A DNA stretch of 64,000 nucleotides from Pusillimonas minor (GTDB taxonomy: Bacteria; Pseudomonadota; Gammaproteobacteria; Burkholderiales; Burkholderiaceae_B): assembly GCF_014237865.1 (NCBI RefSeq), contig NZ_JACJUU010000002.1:186001-250000 (forward strand). The letters run 5' to 3'. The notes below the pieces were generated by a model. That model was not told where the DNA came from, did no database searches, and saw only the letters and a program-made list of their open reading frames with translations. This document shows, in pieces, positions 43,454 to 52,604 of this stretch. The position numbers and the translations under genes were made by a program. Within the stretch, counting starts at the first letter, position 1, and every line of letters begins with the position of its first letter.

Positions 43454-44674
43454 ATGTTCCCAAAGACTTTCATTGCATATCCAACTAACCCCGGCAAACC
43501 CGCCGGCGCTGCGCCACGCTCCGAGTGGAAAAAAACCCTGCTTTCGTGCGCGACGGCTGTAGCCTTGCTGGGCACCACATCCGCCAACGCCGAGATCACC
43601 GTGGGTGTGATTCTTTCATTGACGGGGCCGGCGGCCTCACTGGGCAAGCCAGCAGAAAACACCGTCAAGCTCTGGCCCGATACCATCGGCGGAGAGAAAG
43701 CAAGGGTTATCGTCCTTAACGACAACAGCGATCCGACCGAGGCAGCCAAGCAAGCCGCCAAACTCATTACTGAAGAGAAAGTAGACGTTCTGGTCGGGTC
43801 ATCGATCACGCCACCGTCCATTGCCATCGTCGAAGTTGCAGGCCGCAACGGTACACCGCTGGTATCACTAGGTGGCGGTAACGCCATCATCGAACCGCAG
43901 GAAGGGCCTCGCACCTGGGCCTTCAAAATCCCTGCGCCCGAAGCGCTCTCGGTGCAGCGAACCATTCAAGACATGAAGGCCCGTCAGGTCAAGAAGGTGG
44001 GCGTCATTGCCGTGACCACAGGCTACGGCGACGGGTTCCTGAATGCTTTCCAGAAGCAGGCGCAAGCCGAAGGCATCGAAATCACCGCCACAGCCCGCAT
44101 CGGCGCCCAGGACATCTCGGCGACCACCCAGGCCGTACAAATGATTTCCGCCAAACCCGACGCGGTTTATATCTTCAGTTTCGGTACGCCAGGCGCAACG
44201 CCGCAAATGGAACTGCTTAAGCGCGGCTACAAAGGCATCATCTATCAAACCCACGGCGTCGCCAATGCCGACTACCTGCGTCTGGGTGGCGCTGCCCTGA
44301 ACGGCACATTACTGGCGGTTGCCCCTGTGCTGGTCGCCGAACAATTACCTGATGACAATCCCACGAAAAAGCCCGGCCTGGAGTACGTGACCAAATACGA
44401 AGGCAAGTACGGCCCAGGCACGCGTTCTCTTTTCGGCTCGACGGCCTGGACGGCCTACAACATGCTTGACGCCACGATCCCCGCCGCCGCCCAAAAAGCC
44501 AAACCCGGCACAGCAGAATTCCGCAGCGCCCTGCGCGATGCGCTGGAAGGCATGAAAGAAGTCGTCAGCCCGGAAGGCGTCTTCAACATGAGCCCCGACA
44601 ACCATAATGGTCTGGACGCACGCGGCCAGGTCATGGTTAAAGTGGAAGACGGCAAATGGAAGCTGGAGCAGTAA
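43454..44674 (+). CDS. ABC transporter substrate-binding protein (branched-chain amino acid / LivJ type)
   Basis: A 406-residue periplasmic protein of the Leu/Ile/Val-binding family (type I fold). The signal sequence is unusually long: a polar N-region of about 25 residues, then LLSCATAVALLGTT and cleavage after SANA near residue 48. The mature start EITVGVILSLTGPAASLG is typical. No permease or ATPase gene lies nearby, so it is an orphan binding protein or uses another system. CCAGGAGA precedes the ATG. It probably captures the acid activated by the synthetase gene that follows. Confidence 0.88.
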   Translation: MFPKTFIAYPTNPGKPAGAAPRSEWKKTLLSCATAVALLGTTSANAEITVGVILSLTGPAASLGKPAENTVKLWPDTIGGEKARVIVLNDNSDPTEAAKQAAKLITEEKVDVLVGSSITPPSIAIVEVAGRNGTPLVSLGGGNAIIEPQEGPRTWAFKIPAPEALSVQRTIQDMKARQVKKVGVIAVTTGYGDGFLNAFQKQAQAEGIEITATARIGAQDISATTQAVQMISAKPDAVYIFSFGTPGATPQMELLKRGYKGIIYQTHGVANADYLRLGGAALNGTLLAVAPVLVAEQLPDDNPTKKPGLEYVTKYEGKYGPGTRSLFGSTAWTAYNMLDATIPAAAQKAKPGTAEFRSALRDALEGMKEVVSPEGVFNMSPDNHNGLDARGQVMVKVEDGKWKLEQ

Positions 44675-44679
44675 GCATC

Positions 44680-46554
44680 ATGAGTTTTACCACCGCCCTG
44701 CGCCCGGAAATCAAAACGCTGAAAGATATCCGGGCCCTCGAGCAAAAGCCCTACGAGACCATGATGCCGTTCCGTTCTACTGCGGCGCTGTTAAGCTACG
44801 CAGCGAACACCTACGGCCCGGCAACCGCCCTCTATTTCCAGGAAAGCGCCAACCTCACAGAGGCGCCGCTAACCTGGTCTTTTCAGGGTTTCCTCGATTC
44901 CTGCGTAAGGGCGGCCAACCTGCTGCGCTCGCTGGGTGTGCATCAAGACGATCCAGTAGCGCTTTTGGTACCGCACATCCCCTCGGCCTTATTTGCGCTG
45001 TGGGGTGCGCAAATGGCGGGTTGCGCCTTTCCTATCAACTATTTGCTTAGCGCCGAACACATTGCCGAACTGCTACGCAAAACAAATACCCGTGTTGTCA
45101 TCACCCTGGCACCCAGCGATACGCTGCCCATCAATGCAGAAGCTCGGCGAGCCGCCGAGCTGGCCGGCTGTGTAACGCATGTTATTGAAATTGACCCCGA
45201 CGAGCGCAACCCGGGACCCGGATCTTTTCAACGCCTGCTAAACGAGCAGCCCGCGACCGGAAGCTACGAAGCTGAGCTAAGCGCAGATCGCACAGCGGCC
45301 ATGTTCCATACGGGGGGAACAACAGGCCTGCCCAAAATTCTGCGACACAGCCACCGCAACGAAGTGCATACCAGCTGGTTTGGCGCACTGTATTACGACA
45401 TGCAGCCGGGCGACCGGATTCTGAACGGGTTTCCGATCTTCCATGTGGCCGGGACTTTCGTTTATGGCCTGGCACCGCTGGCCGCGGGTGCGGCGCTGTT
45501 TCTACCGACACTGACTGGCATGCGCAACCAGGCCTTTGTAAAACAGGCCTGGGCGTTTGCGCAGCGCGACAAACTCACACACTTGGGGTGCGTCCCCACC
45601 GTCTTGTCGGCACTACTCGACGTACCCCGATCGCCAGGGGAGGCGGAGAACATCCGCTGGGCACTGTCGGGGGGTTCGCCGTTACCCAACGAACTGGCGC
45701 AAACCTTCGAGAACGAACATCGCATTCCCATCCGCAGCATTTTCGGCATGACGGAATGCGCCGGCCTGGTTTCCATCGAACCCTGTCACGCCCCACGCCA
45801 TGTCGGTTCGGTGGGCATTCGCCTGCCCTATTCCGATGTAGCGGCTATTCCGCTTGAAACCGCATCAGACAAAAGGTTAAACACCTTCTGCAAACCCGGC
45901 GAAACCGGCATTGTGGTGATCCGCGGCCCTCATGTCAGCCCCGGCTATCTCGACGACGCGCACAGCGCGGGCACATTCACCGACGATCAATGGCTGATCT
46001 CTGGCGATTTAGGCCATGTCGACGAAGATGGCTACATTTACCTGACCGGGCGCAGCAAAGACCTCATCATCCGCAGCGGTCACAATATCGACCCGGGCCT
46101 GATCGAAGAAGCATTTTTAAAGCTGCCGGCTGTCAGCACTTGCGCCGCAGTAGGCGAGCCCGATAGCTATGCCGGCGAGTTGCCCGTGGCGTTCGTCAGC
46201 CTGAAAGAAGGTGTACATGCCGATCCGGCCGATCTGCTCGCCGACGTGGCACAGCACATTCCCGAACGCCCGGCCCTTCCCAAACGCGTGTTGATCCTGG
46301 ATAAAATCCCGACGACGCCTGTCGGCAAAATCTACAAGCCGGCGCTACGCGCGCTGGCCGCCCAGGAAAAAATTGCCGCACTGATCCGTTCGCTGGATCT
46401 TCCCGAGGCGGTTGATGTCGATTGCGCGGCCGAACCTCGCGGCGTCGTCGCCCGGCTTAAAGTACCATCGACGTTCAACGCCGATCAGCGCGCGGCATTG
46501 GCCCAAGCGCTAACCGGGCTGCCATTGCAAATCCACTGGGAGGACCCGGCGTGA
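44680..46554 (+). CDS. Acyl-CoA synthetase (AMP-forming)
   Basis: An ANL-superfamily ligase that activates a carboxylic acid to its CoA thioester through an acyl-AMP (624 residues from ATG 44680; an ATG at 44656 overlapping the previous gene would give 632). The AMP-binding P-loop is FHTGGTTGLPKI, followed by FGMTECAG, the hinge region LISGDLGHVDEDGYIYLTGRSKD, and the C-terminal catalytic lysine in TPVGKIYKPALR. It resembles feruloyl-/fatty-acyl-CoA synthetases of mixed type. The stop overlaps the next GTG start, so it is coupled with the hydratase. Substrate not determined. Confidence 0.9.
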   Translation: MSFTTALRPEIKTLKDIRALEQKPYETMMPFRSTAALLSYAANTYGPATALYFQESANLTEAPLTWSFQGFLDSCVRAANLLRSLGVHQDDPVALLVPHIPSALFALWGAQMAGCAFPINYLLSAEHIAELLRKTNTRVVITLAPSDTLPINAEARRAAELAGCVTHVIEIDPDERNPGPGSFQRLLNEQPATGSYEAELSADRTAAMFHTGGTTGLPKILRHSHRNEVHTSWFGALYYDMQPGDRILNGFPIFHVAGTFVYGLAPLAAGAALFLPTLTGMRNQAFVKQAWAFAQRDKLTHLGCVPTVLSALLDVPRSPGEAENIRWALSGGSPLPNELAQTFENEHRIPIRSIFGMTECAGLVSIEPCHAPRHVGSVGIRLPYSDVAAIPLETASDKRLNTFCKPGETGIVVIRGPHVSPGYLDDAHSAGTFTDDQWLISGDLGHVDEDGYIYLTGRSKDLIIRSGHNIDPGLIEEAFLKLPAVSTCAAVGEPDSYAGELPVAFVSLKEGVHADPADLLADVAQHIPERPALPKRVLILDKIPTTPVGKIYKPALRALAAQEKIAALIRSLDLPEAVDVDCAAEPRGVVARLKVPSTFNADQRAALAQALTGLPLQIHWEDPA

Positions 46555-47360
46555 ATCCGCCCTTGCTTACTGAAACCTGCGACGGCGTGCTAACGCTGAC
46601 GCTGAATCGTCCGGATGCGCACAATGCACTCGACCCGGAGCTGTTATGCAGGCTGGTCGATGCGCTGGACGCCTTCGACACCGACCCGAACCTGCATGTG
46701 GCCATCCTCACCGGCGCAGGTCCGCGCGCATTCTGCTCGGGCGGCGACCTGGGCAGTACGCTGCAACTACTTTCAGGACGCCTTCAACCCAAAAGCGACT
46801 GGGATCGTCGCCTGCTTGACGACCCACGCATCAGGACACTGGCGCCCCTGCGCGAAACGCCGCTTAGCAAGCCACTGATAGCCGCAGTAAATGGCATCTG
46901 CATGGCAGCCGGCGCAGAAATACTCTTGGGCACCGATATCCGCCTGGCGACGTCTACGGCAACCTTCGGATGGCTGGAAGTCAAGCATGCACTTATTCCC
47001 TTTGCCGGCACGCTGGCGCGCCTGCCCCGTCAAATACCTTATTGCCAGGCCATGGACCTGCTGCTGACTGGCCGCACAATAGACGCGCCAACCGCATTGA
47101 GTCTGGGCCTGATCAACCAGATATTGCCGGCCGACGAGGTTTTGCCCGAAGCACAGCGAATCGCACAACGCATTGCAGCCAATGGCCCGCTGGCGGTGCG
47201 CGAAATCAAACGCGTAACCCGCGCCGCCATCGGCATGCCCCTGGACGCCGGTTATGCGCTGGAAGATGAGAGCTACCGCACAATAATGGGTAGCGCTGAC
47301 GCGCAAGAAGGGCCGGTGGCCTTTATGGAAAAACGCAAGCCCGAGTTTCGCGGGCAATGA
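46551..47360 (+). CDS. Enoyl-CoA hydratase/isomerase family protein
   Basis: A crotonase-fold protein of 269 residues. The oxyanion-hole blocks are present: GPRAFCSGGDL around 62-72, and AAVNGICMAAGAEILLGTDIRLA around 108-130. An acidic residue in FGWLEVKHALIP is likely catalytic. It would hydrate an enoyl-CoA, or cleave a hydroxycinnamoyl-type CoA, made from the product of the synthetase gene before it. GTG start at 46551 and ATGA coupling to the SDR downstream. Confidence 0.9.
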   Translation: MNPPLLTETCDGVLTLTLNRPDAHNALDPELLCRLVDALDAFDTDPNLHVAILTGAGPRAFCSGGDLGSTLQLLSGRLQPKSDWDRRLLDDPRIRTLAPLRETPLSKPLIAAVNGICMAAGAEILLGTDIRLATSTATFGWLEVKHALIPFAGTLARLPRQIPYCQAMDLLLTGRTIDAPTALSLGLINQILPADEVLPEAQRIAQRIAANGPLAVREIKRVTRAAIGMPLDAGYALEDESYRTIMGSADAQEGPVAFMEKRKPEFRGQ

Positions 47361-48271
47361 ACAGGATAGCCAGCATGATCCGTCTGGAAAACAAGGTCGC
47401 CGTTGTCACGGGCAGCGGCCAGGGGCTGGGTCTGGCCACAGCCAAGGCCCTGGCGCAAGCTGGCGCGGCAGTCGTCGTCAATGACATCAGCGAAGCGCAC
47501 GCCACAGCCGCCGTTCAGGCCATTACGGCGGCCGGCGGGAAAGCCACCACAGCCGTCGCCCCAATTGGTAGCAGCGAAGCGGCCGACCTGTGTATCGAGC
47601 GCGCAGTGTCTGCTTTCGGGCGCCTGGACATTATGGTGACCAATGCCGGCATTTTGCGCGACAAAGTCCTTTGGAACATGAGTGATGACGATTTCGACAA
47701 CGTCATCACCACGCACCTTCGCGGCACATTTACTTGCGCCCGGGCCGCTGTGCGCCAATTTCGCGCCCAAGGTGAAGGCGGCAGACTACTGCTGGTGTCT
47801 TCGTTGGCGGGGCAGCGCGGCAACTTCGGCCAAGGCAACTACGCCGCCGCCAAGGCCGGCATTGCCGCTTTCGCCCGCACCTGGGCGCTGGAGTGCGCCC
47901 GCATGAACGTCACTGTCAATGCCGTGCTACCCACAGCCCTGACCCAAATGGTTGCCACCATTCCTGGTATGCAAGATTATGTAGCCGCCGCACAGCGCGG
48001 CGATCCGCTACCCCAAAAAGTACGCATGGGTATGGGCCTTGGTTTAGCCGAAGACGTCGCACCGCTGTTCGTTTTCCTGGCGTCGCAGGCCGCACAGCAC
48101 ATCACTGGCCAATGCATTGGGCTGGGGGGTGACAAACTGGCACTATGGTCGCACCCCGACGAGAAACACATTGCCTTCAAAGAGGGCGGCTGGAGCGCCG
48201 AGACCATCGCCGAAATGTGGGACAGCACCTTTGGCCGCCGCCACGAAAGCTACGGGATAACGATGGCGTAA
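47357..48271 (+). CDS. SDR family oxidoreductase, 3-hydroxyacyl-CoA dehydrogenase-like
   Basis: A 304-residue SDR. The cofactor loop is VVTGSGQGLGLATAKA (about 15-30), NAG is present in MVTNAGILRD, and the catalytic Ser/Tyr/Lys lie in LVSSLAGQRGNFGQGNYAAAKAG. The extra C-terminal 40 residues and the overall pattern resemble the dehydrogenase part of type-2 multifunctional beta-oxidation enzymes. With the synthetase and hydratase it completes a short beta-oxidation-like sequence lacking only a thiolase. ATG 47375 is a possible shorter start. Confidence 0.87.
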   Translation: MNRIASMIRLENKVAVVTGSGQGLGLATAKALAQAGAAVVVNDISEAHATAAVQAITAAGGKATTAVAPIGSSEAADLCIERAVSAFGRLDIMVTNAGILRDKVLWNMSDDDFDNVITTHLRGTFTCARAAVRQFRAQGEGGRLLLVSSLAGQRGNFGQGNYAAAKAGIAAFARTWALECARMNVTVNAVLPTALTQMVATIPGMQDYVAAAQRGDPLPQKVRMGMGLGLAEDVAPLFVFLASQAAQHITGQCIGLGGDKLALWSHPDEKHIAFKEGGWSAETIAEMWDSTFGRRHESYGITMA

Positions 48272-48295
48272 ACCAGGTTATCCCGCCTGAAAAAC

Positions 48296-49801
48296 CTACT
48301 TGAACGCCGTCTCGATGAAGCTTCGCAACTTGCGCGAGTGCAGACGCTCGTGCGGCATCTGACGCAGGCTTTCGAGGGCCCGGATACCAATTTGCAGATG
48401 CTGGCCCACCTGCGTGCGGTAGAACTCGCTGGCCATGCCCGGCAGCTTAAGCTCGCCGTGCAAGGGCTTGTCGGACACACATAACAACGTGCCATACGGC
48501 ACGCGAAACCGGAAGCCATTGGCCGCGATAGTCGCCGACTCCATATCAAGCGCAATCGCACGCGACTGCGACAGGCCGCGTACCGGCTCGTTATCGTCGC
48601 GCAGTTCCCAATTGCGATTGTCGGTGGTGGCGACCGTGCCCGTGCGCATAATCCGTTTCAGTTCCCAACCCGACAAGCCCGCCACTTCGGCCACGGCGTC
48701 TTCCAGCGCCACCTGGATTTCGGCCAGGGGCGGCACCGGTACCCAAACGGGCAAATCATCGTCGAGCACATGATCTTGGCGCACATAGCCATGGGCCAAA
48801 ACGTAGTCGCCCAGCCGCTGCGTTGTGCGAAGGCCGGCGCAATGCCCCAGCATGATCCAGGCCGATGAGCGCAAGACGGCGACGTGGTCGGTAATGGTTT
48901 TGGCGTTAGACGGCCCGACGCCAATATTGATGAGGGTAATGCCGGTATTGTTCTCGCGCAGCAAATGGTAAGAGGGCATCTGCGGCATGCGGGACGGGGC
49001 CGGACCACTGGGCAACGCCCCAGGGCCCGCTGGCGTAATCACATTGCCCGGCTCGACCAGGGCTGTATAACCGCCCTCGCCGCTGGCCAGCATGTCTTTG
49101 GCCCACCGGCAGAACTCGTCGATATAAAACTGGTAGTTGGTAAACAGCACATAACTTTGAAAGTGCTGCGGCGCCGTTGCCGTGTAATGCTGCAAACGGT
49201 GCAACGAGTAATCGACGCGGGACGCGGTAAAAGGCGCCAGCGGCTCGGGCTCGCCGCGCCGGCTGCGCCAGGTGCCGTTCACAATCGAATCGTCGGTGAC
49301 CGCCAAGTCGGGCACGTCGAAATGGTCACGTAACGCACCGCCCACCGAGTCTGCAAACACGCCTTCAACGTAATAGCCTTCGGGAAAGGCAAAATGCAAC
49401 GGAATAGGTACGTCGGACTCGCCGATTTCTACAGCAACGCCGTGGTTCTTGATAAGCAAATGAATTTGCTCGCACAGATAGCGCTCGAACAAACGCGGTT
49501 GCGTAATGGTGGTCATGTATGTGCCTGGCTCGACCACATACCCGTACGAAAGCCGGCTATCAATGGCCTGATACGTAGAGACCTTGATACGAATGGCGGG
49601 GTAATAAGCGCGCACCCGCTGTCCGGGCAGCAAACGGCCCTCGGCGTACATTTTGAAGCCATCGCGAATAAACGCGGTATTGCGCTCGTAGATTTCAACC
49701 AGCCGCGCCACGGCGGCATCTGCCTGCTCGAACCCTGCAAACGGGATCAGCTGCGGCATTACCAGCGGGGCAATTGGGCCCTCGCCAGATCGATAAGACA
49801 T
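48296..49801 (-). CDS. amn: AMP nucleosidase
   Basis: Hydrolyses AMP to adenine and ribose 5-phosphate (501 residues, cytoplasmic). The N-terminal AMN-specific domain (RVRAYYPAIRIKVSTYQAIDSRLSYGYV) and a C-terminal nucleoside-phosphorylase-like domain (NIGVGPSNAKTITDHVAVLRSSAWIMLGHCAGL; ALDMESATIAANGFRFRVPYGTLLCVSDKPLHGELK) are both clear. It is nine bases after the pterin dehydratase gene with a GGAGAAGGT box. Its last 17 codons recur, decayed, at 42433-42484. Confidence 0.95.
   Translation of the reverse strand: MSYRSGEGPIAPLVMPQLIPFAGFEQADAAVARLVEIYERNTAFIRDGFKMYAEGRLLPGQRVRAYYPAIRIKVSTYQAIDSRLSYGYVVEPGTYMTTITQPRLFERYLCEQIHLLIKNHGVAVEIGESDVPIPLHFAFPEGYYVEGVFADSVGGALRDHFDVPDLAVTDDSIVNGTWRSRRGEPEPLAPFTASRVDYSLHRLQHYTATAPQHFQSYVLFTNYQFYIDEFCRWAKDMLASGEGGYTALVEPGNVITPAGPGALPSGPAPSRMPQMPSYHLLRENNTGITLINIGVGPSNAKTITDHVAVLRSSAWIMLGHCAGLRTTQRLGDYVLAHGYVRQDHVLDDDLPVWVPVPPLAEIQVALEDAVAEVAGLSGWELKRIMRTGTVATTDNRNWELRDDNEPVRGLSQSRAIALDMESATIAANGFRFRVPYGTLLCVSDKPLHGELKLPGMASEFYRTQVGQHLQIGIRALESLRQMPHERLHSRKLRSFIETAFK
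48299..48350 (-). repeat. Right boundary repeat: intact 3' end of amn
   Basis: The functional copy of the repeat paired with 42433-42484; the 23-bp exact core is 48324-48346. It encodes ERLHSRKLRSFIETAFK of amn. Confidence 0.7.
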
Positions 49802-49809
49802 ACCTTCTC

Positions 49810-50097
49810 CTAAACCAGCTGGTCCATAAAGGAGGCCAGCGCAACATCGCGATCGGTGACGCCATTGGCATCGTGGGTGGTCAAGGTCACACTCACGCGG
49901 TTATATACATTGAACCATTCCGGGTGGTGCCCGGTGCGCTCGGCCTGCAACGCCACCTGCGTCATAAAGCCAAAGGCTTCATTGAAGTTCTTGAAAACAT
50001 AATTTTTGTGGATTGCATCACGGCCGGTAACCGCCGTCCAGCCCTCTAGCAACAACAGCGCCGACGGCGCCCCAATCAGTTTTGGCAAGCTTTTCAT
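49810..50097 (-). CDS. phhB: Pterin-4a-carbinolamine dehydratase
   Basis: A 95-residue protein of the PCD/DCoH family, which dehydrates 4a-hydroxytetrahydropterin formed by aromatic amino acid hydroxylases. The active-site block [16 protein letters not shown] with the His pair and VTDRDVALA near the end are diagnostic. The start was set at the ATG at 50097 behind a G-rich ribosome site; an upstream in-frame ATG would add 15 unlikely residues. It leads into amn. No phenylalanine hydroxylase lies in the window. Confidence 0.93.
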   Translation of the reverse strand: MKSLPKLIGAPSALLLLEGWTAVTGRDAIHKNYVFKNFNEAFGFMTQVALQAERTGHHPEWFNVYNRVSVTLTTHDANGVTDRDVALASFMDQLV

Positions 50098-50308
50098 TAC
50101 GCCCCCCGGAGTTGACAGCCGGCAATGGCGCCGGCAACGCATTACGAACTATTTGTGGCCATGTTGTTTTTATTTGTTAACTTTTAGTTCAAGGTGATTG
50201 AACCCGCACAGTCTTGAGCCTACACCTGCTACGGTCCATACTATACGAGCATCGTACGCTAAAAACTTTACCGATTTTTGTCCAATACCCAAGCAACAAG
50301 GAAGCGCC

Positions 50309-52465
50309 ATGACACAAAGAACAACATGCCAGCAGCTCCAGGTCGACACACGCCTCTACGACTTCATCGAGAAAGAAGCCCTACCGGGCAGCGGCATCAC
50401 ATCGTCGGCCTTCTGGGCCGGTTTTAACAGTATCGTCCACGATCTGGCGCCCGAAAACAAAGCTTTGCTGGCCGAGCGCGACCGCCTTCAGGCCGAAATA
50501 GACGCCTGGCACCGGGCCAATCCCGGTCCGATTCGCGATATGGATGCCTACAAGGTCTTCCTGAAAAATATAGGCTACCTGCAAGACGCCCCGGCCCAGG
50601 TTCGCGTCAACACCCAAAACATCGATTTCGAATTCTCGGACCAGGCCGGCCCGCAACTGGTGGTCCCCATTACCAACGCGCGTTATGCCCTGAACGCCGC
50701 CAATGCACGCTGGGGCAGCCTGTACGATGCGCTGTACGGTACCGACGCCATTTCGGAAGACGACGGTGCGACACGCGCCGGCGGTTACAACCCCGTGCGC
50801 GGCAACAAGGTCATCGAGTACGGGCGCCGCTTTCTGGACGATACCATTACATTGGCGCAAGGCTCGCACGCCGACGCCACCGCTTACCGTGTTGAAGACG
50901 GCAAACTGGTCGTGCAACTCGTCAACGGCAGCACCACGCTGGCGCAACCCGAATGTCTGCTCGGTTACCGGGGCAACCCTAACGCACCCGAAGCGCTGGT
51001 ATTCCGTCATAACGGCCTGCACTTCGAACTGCAAATCGACAGCACCCACCCCATCGGCAAGCAAGACAGCGCCGGCGTCAAAGACATCCTCATGGAAGCG
51101 GCGCTAACCACCATCATGGACTGCGAAGACTCGGTGGCTACCGTCGATGCCGAAGACAAGATTCTGGCCTATCGTAATTGGCTGGGTCTGATGACCGGGA
51201 CGCTGAACGAAGAAGTCTCCAAGGGCGGCAAAACATTCACCCGCACCCTGAACCCCGATCGCGAATACACCGACCTGAACGGTAAGCCGCAAGTGCTGGG
51301 CGGCCGCTCAATGATGCTGATCCGTAACGTCGGCCATCTCATGAGCAACCCTGCCATTCTCGACAAGGACGGCAACGAAGTCCCCGAAGGCATTATGGAC
51401 GCCGTGATCACTTCGCTTATTGCCCTGCGCGATCTCGAACGCAAGGCCAATTCGCGTAAAGGCTCGGTATATATCGTCAAACCCAAGATGCATGGTCCGG
51501 CCGAAGTCGCCTTTGCGGGCAAGCTGTTTGGCCGCGTCGAGCAACTGCTCGGTATGGCCCCAAACACCCTGAAAATGGGCATTATGGACGAAGAGCGCCG
51601 CACCAGTGTCAACCTGAAAGCCTGCATTGCCCAAGCCACTGAACGCGTCGCCTTCATCAACACCGGCTTTCTCGACCGTACCGGCGACGAAATCCATACC
51701 GCCATGGAAGCGGGCCCCATGATTCGCAAAGGCGAAATGAAACGCAGCCTCTGGATCGATGCCTACGAGCGTAATAATGTGCAGGTCGGCCTGGAATGCG
51801 GCTTGCGCGGGCGGGCACAAATTGGCAAAGGCATGTGGGCCATGCCCGACCTGATGGCCGACATGCTGGTACAAAAAATTGGCCAGCTTAAAGCCGGTGG
51901 CAACACCGCGTGGGTACCCTCGCCCACCGCCGCTACGCTACACGCTTTGCACTATCATCAGATCAACGTGCAAGACATCCAGCGGGGCATGGAAGGCAAA
52001 ACCGAAACCTTGCTCGACAAAATCCTTACTGTGCCGGTGGCCACCGACACCAACTGGTCCGACGCCGACAAGCAGCAAGAGCTCGACAACAACGCCCAAG
52101 GCATTTTGGGGTACGTCGTGCGCTGGGTCGACCAAGGCGTCGGGTGCTCAAAAGTGCCCGACATTCACAACGTGGGGCTCATGGAAGACCGCGCCACCTT
52201 GCGTATTTCCAGTCAGCACATCGCCAACTGGATGCGTCACGGCATTGTGTCAAAAGAGCAAGTCATGGAAACCATGAAACGTATGGCCGCAGTCGTCGAC
52301 GGACAAAACAATGGCGACCCGCTGTACAAACCCATGGCCGGCAATTTTGATACGTCAGTAGCGTTTAAGGCCGCATGCGACCTGGTCTTCAAGGGGCTTG
52401 AACAGCCTAACGGCTATACCGAGCCGCTGCTGCACCACTGGCGGCAAGTGGCCAAGCAGGGGTAA
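50309..52465 (+). CDS. glcB: Malate synthase G
   Basis: Condenses glyoxylate with acetyl-CoA to malate (718 residues from ATG 50309, close to the usual 720-725). The ATG is preceded by AAGGA; the frame is open 37 codons further upstream without family similarity. Recognised blocks are [41 protein letters not shown] and [18 protein letters not shown] (acid/metal-binding region). Near the C-terminus is [13 protein letters not shown]. It is monocistronic, with a convergent terminator shared with argD. Confidence 0.96.
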   Translation: MTQRTTCQQLQVDTRLYDFIEKEALPGSGITSSAFWAGFNSIVHDLAPENKALLAERDRLQAEIDAWHRANPGPIRDMDAYKVFLKNIGYLQDAPAQVRVNTQNIDFEFSDQAGPQLVVPITNARYALNAANARWGSLYDALYGTDAISEDDGATRAGGYNPVRGNKVIEYGRRFLDDTITLAQGSHADATAYRVEDGKLVVQLVNGSTTLAQPECLLGYRGNPNAPEALVFRHNGLHFELQIDSTHPIGKQDSAGVKDILMEAALTTIMDCEDSVATVDAEDKILAYRNWLGLMTGTLNEEVSKGGKTFTRTLNPDREYTDLNGKPQVLGGRSMMLIRNVGHLMSNPAILDKDGNEVPEGIMDAVITSLIALRDLERKANSRKGSVYIVKPKMHGPAEVAFAGKLFGRVEQLLGMAPNTLKMGIMDEERRTSVNLKACIAQATERVAFINTGFLDRTGDEIHTAMEAGPMIRKGEMKRSLWIDAYERNNVQVGLECGLRGRAQIGKGMWAMPDLMADMLVQKIGQLKAGGNTAWVPSPTAATLHALHYHQINVQDIQRGMEGKTETLLDKILTVPVATDTNWSDADKQQELDNNAQGILGYVVRWVDQGVGCSKVPDIHNVGLMEDRATLRISSQHIANWMRHGIVSKEQVMETMKRMAAVVDGQNNGDPLYKPMAGNFDTSVAFKAACDLVFKGLEQPNGYTEPLLHHWRQVAKQG

Positions 52466-52511
52466 GAGCACTCCCTGCAGACCCCCGCAGCATGCTCAGG
52501 GCGGGGACAAA

Positions 52512-52540
52512 AAAGGGCGTCGTTCAAAACGACGCCCTTT
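52512..52540. terminator. Bidirectional terminator between glcB and argD
   Basis: AAAGGGCGTCGTT / AACGACGCCCTTT, a 13-bp perfect inverted repeat with a 3-base loop. A-rich on one side and TTT on the other; it lies between two convergent genes. Confidence 0.85.
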
Positions 52541-52604
52541 GCGCAACTTGCCCCGCCAAAAACAACAGGCCGGCCACTATAAAGCCGACCGACGCAGTTG
52601 AAGA

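Larger units (their letters stand above)
42485..48298. mobile_element. Putative inserted acid-degradation cluster bounded by amn 3' ends
   Basis: About 5.8 kb holding a LuxR-type regulator, an ABC binding protein, an acyl-CoA synthetase, an enoyl-CoA hydratase and an SDR lies between the amn remnant and the intact amn 3' end. The geometry is that of an insertion at the 3' end of amn in which the old end was pushed to the far side. Base composition is not clearly different from the flanks, so the event may be old or the donor closely related. Confidence 0.4.

Noticed and set aside
43000-43965. A 321-codon minus-strand frame spanning the LuxR-type gene and the divergent binding-protein gene
   Set aside because: It overlaps two clear genes and their shared promoter region and has no recognisable domain.
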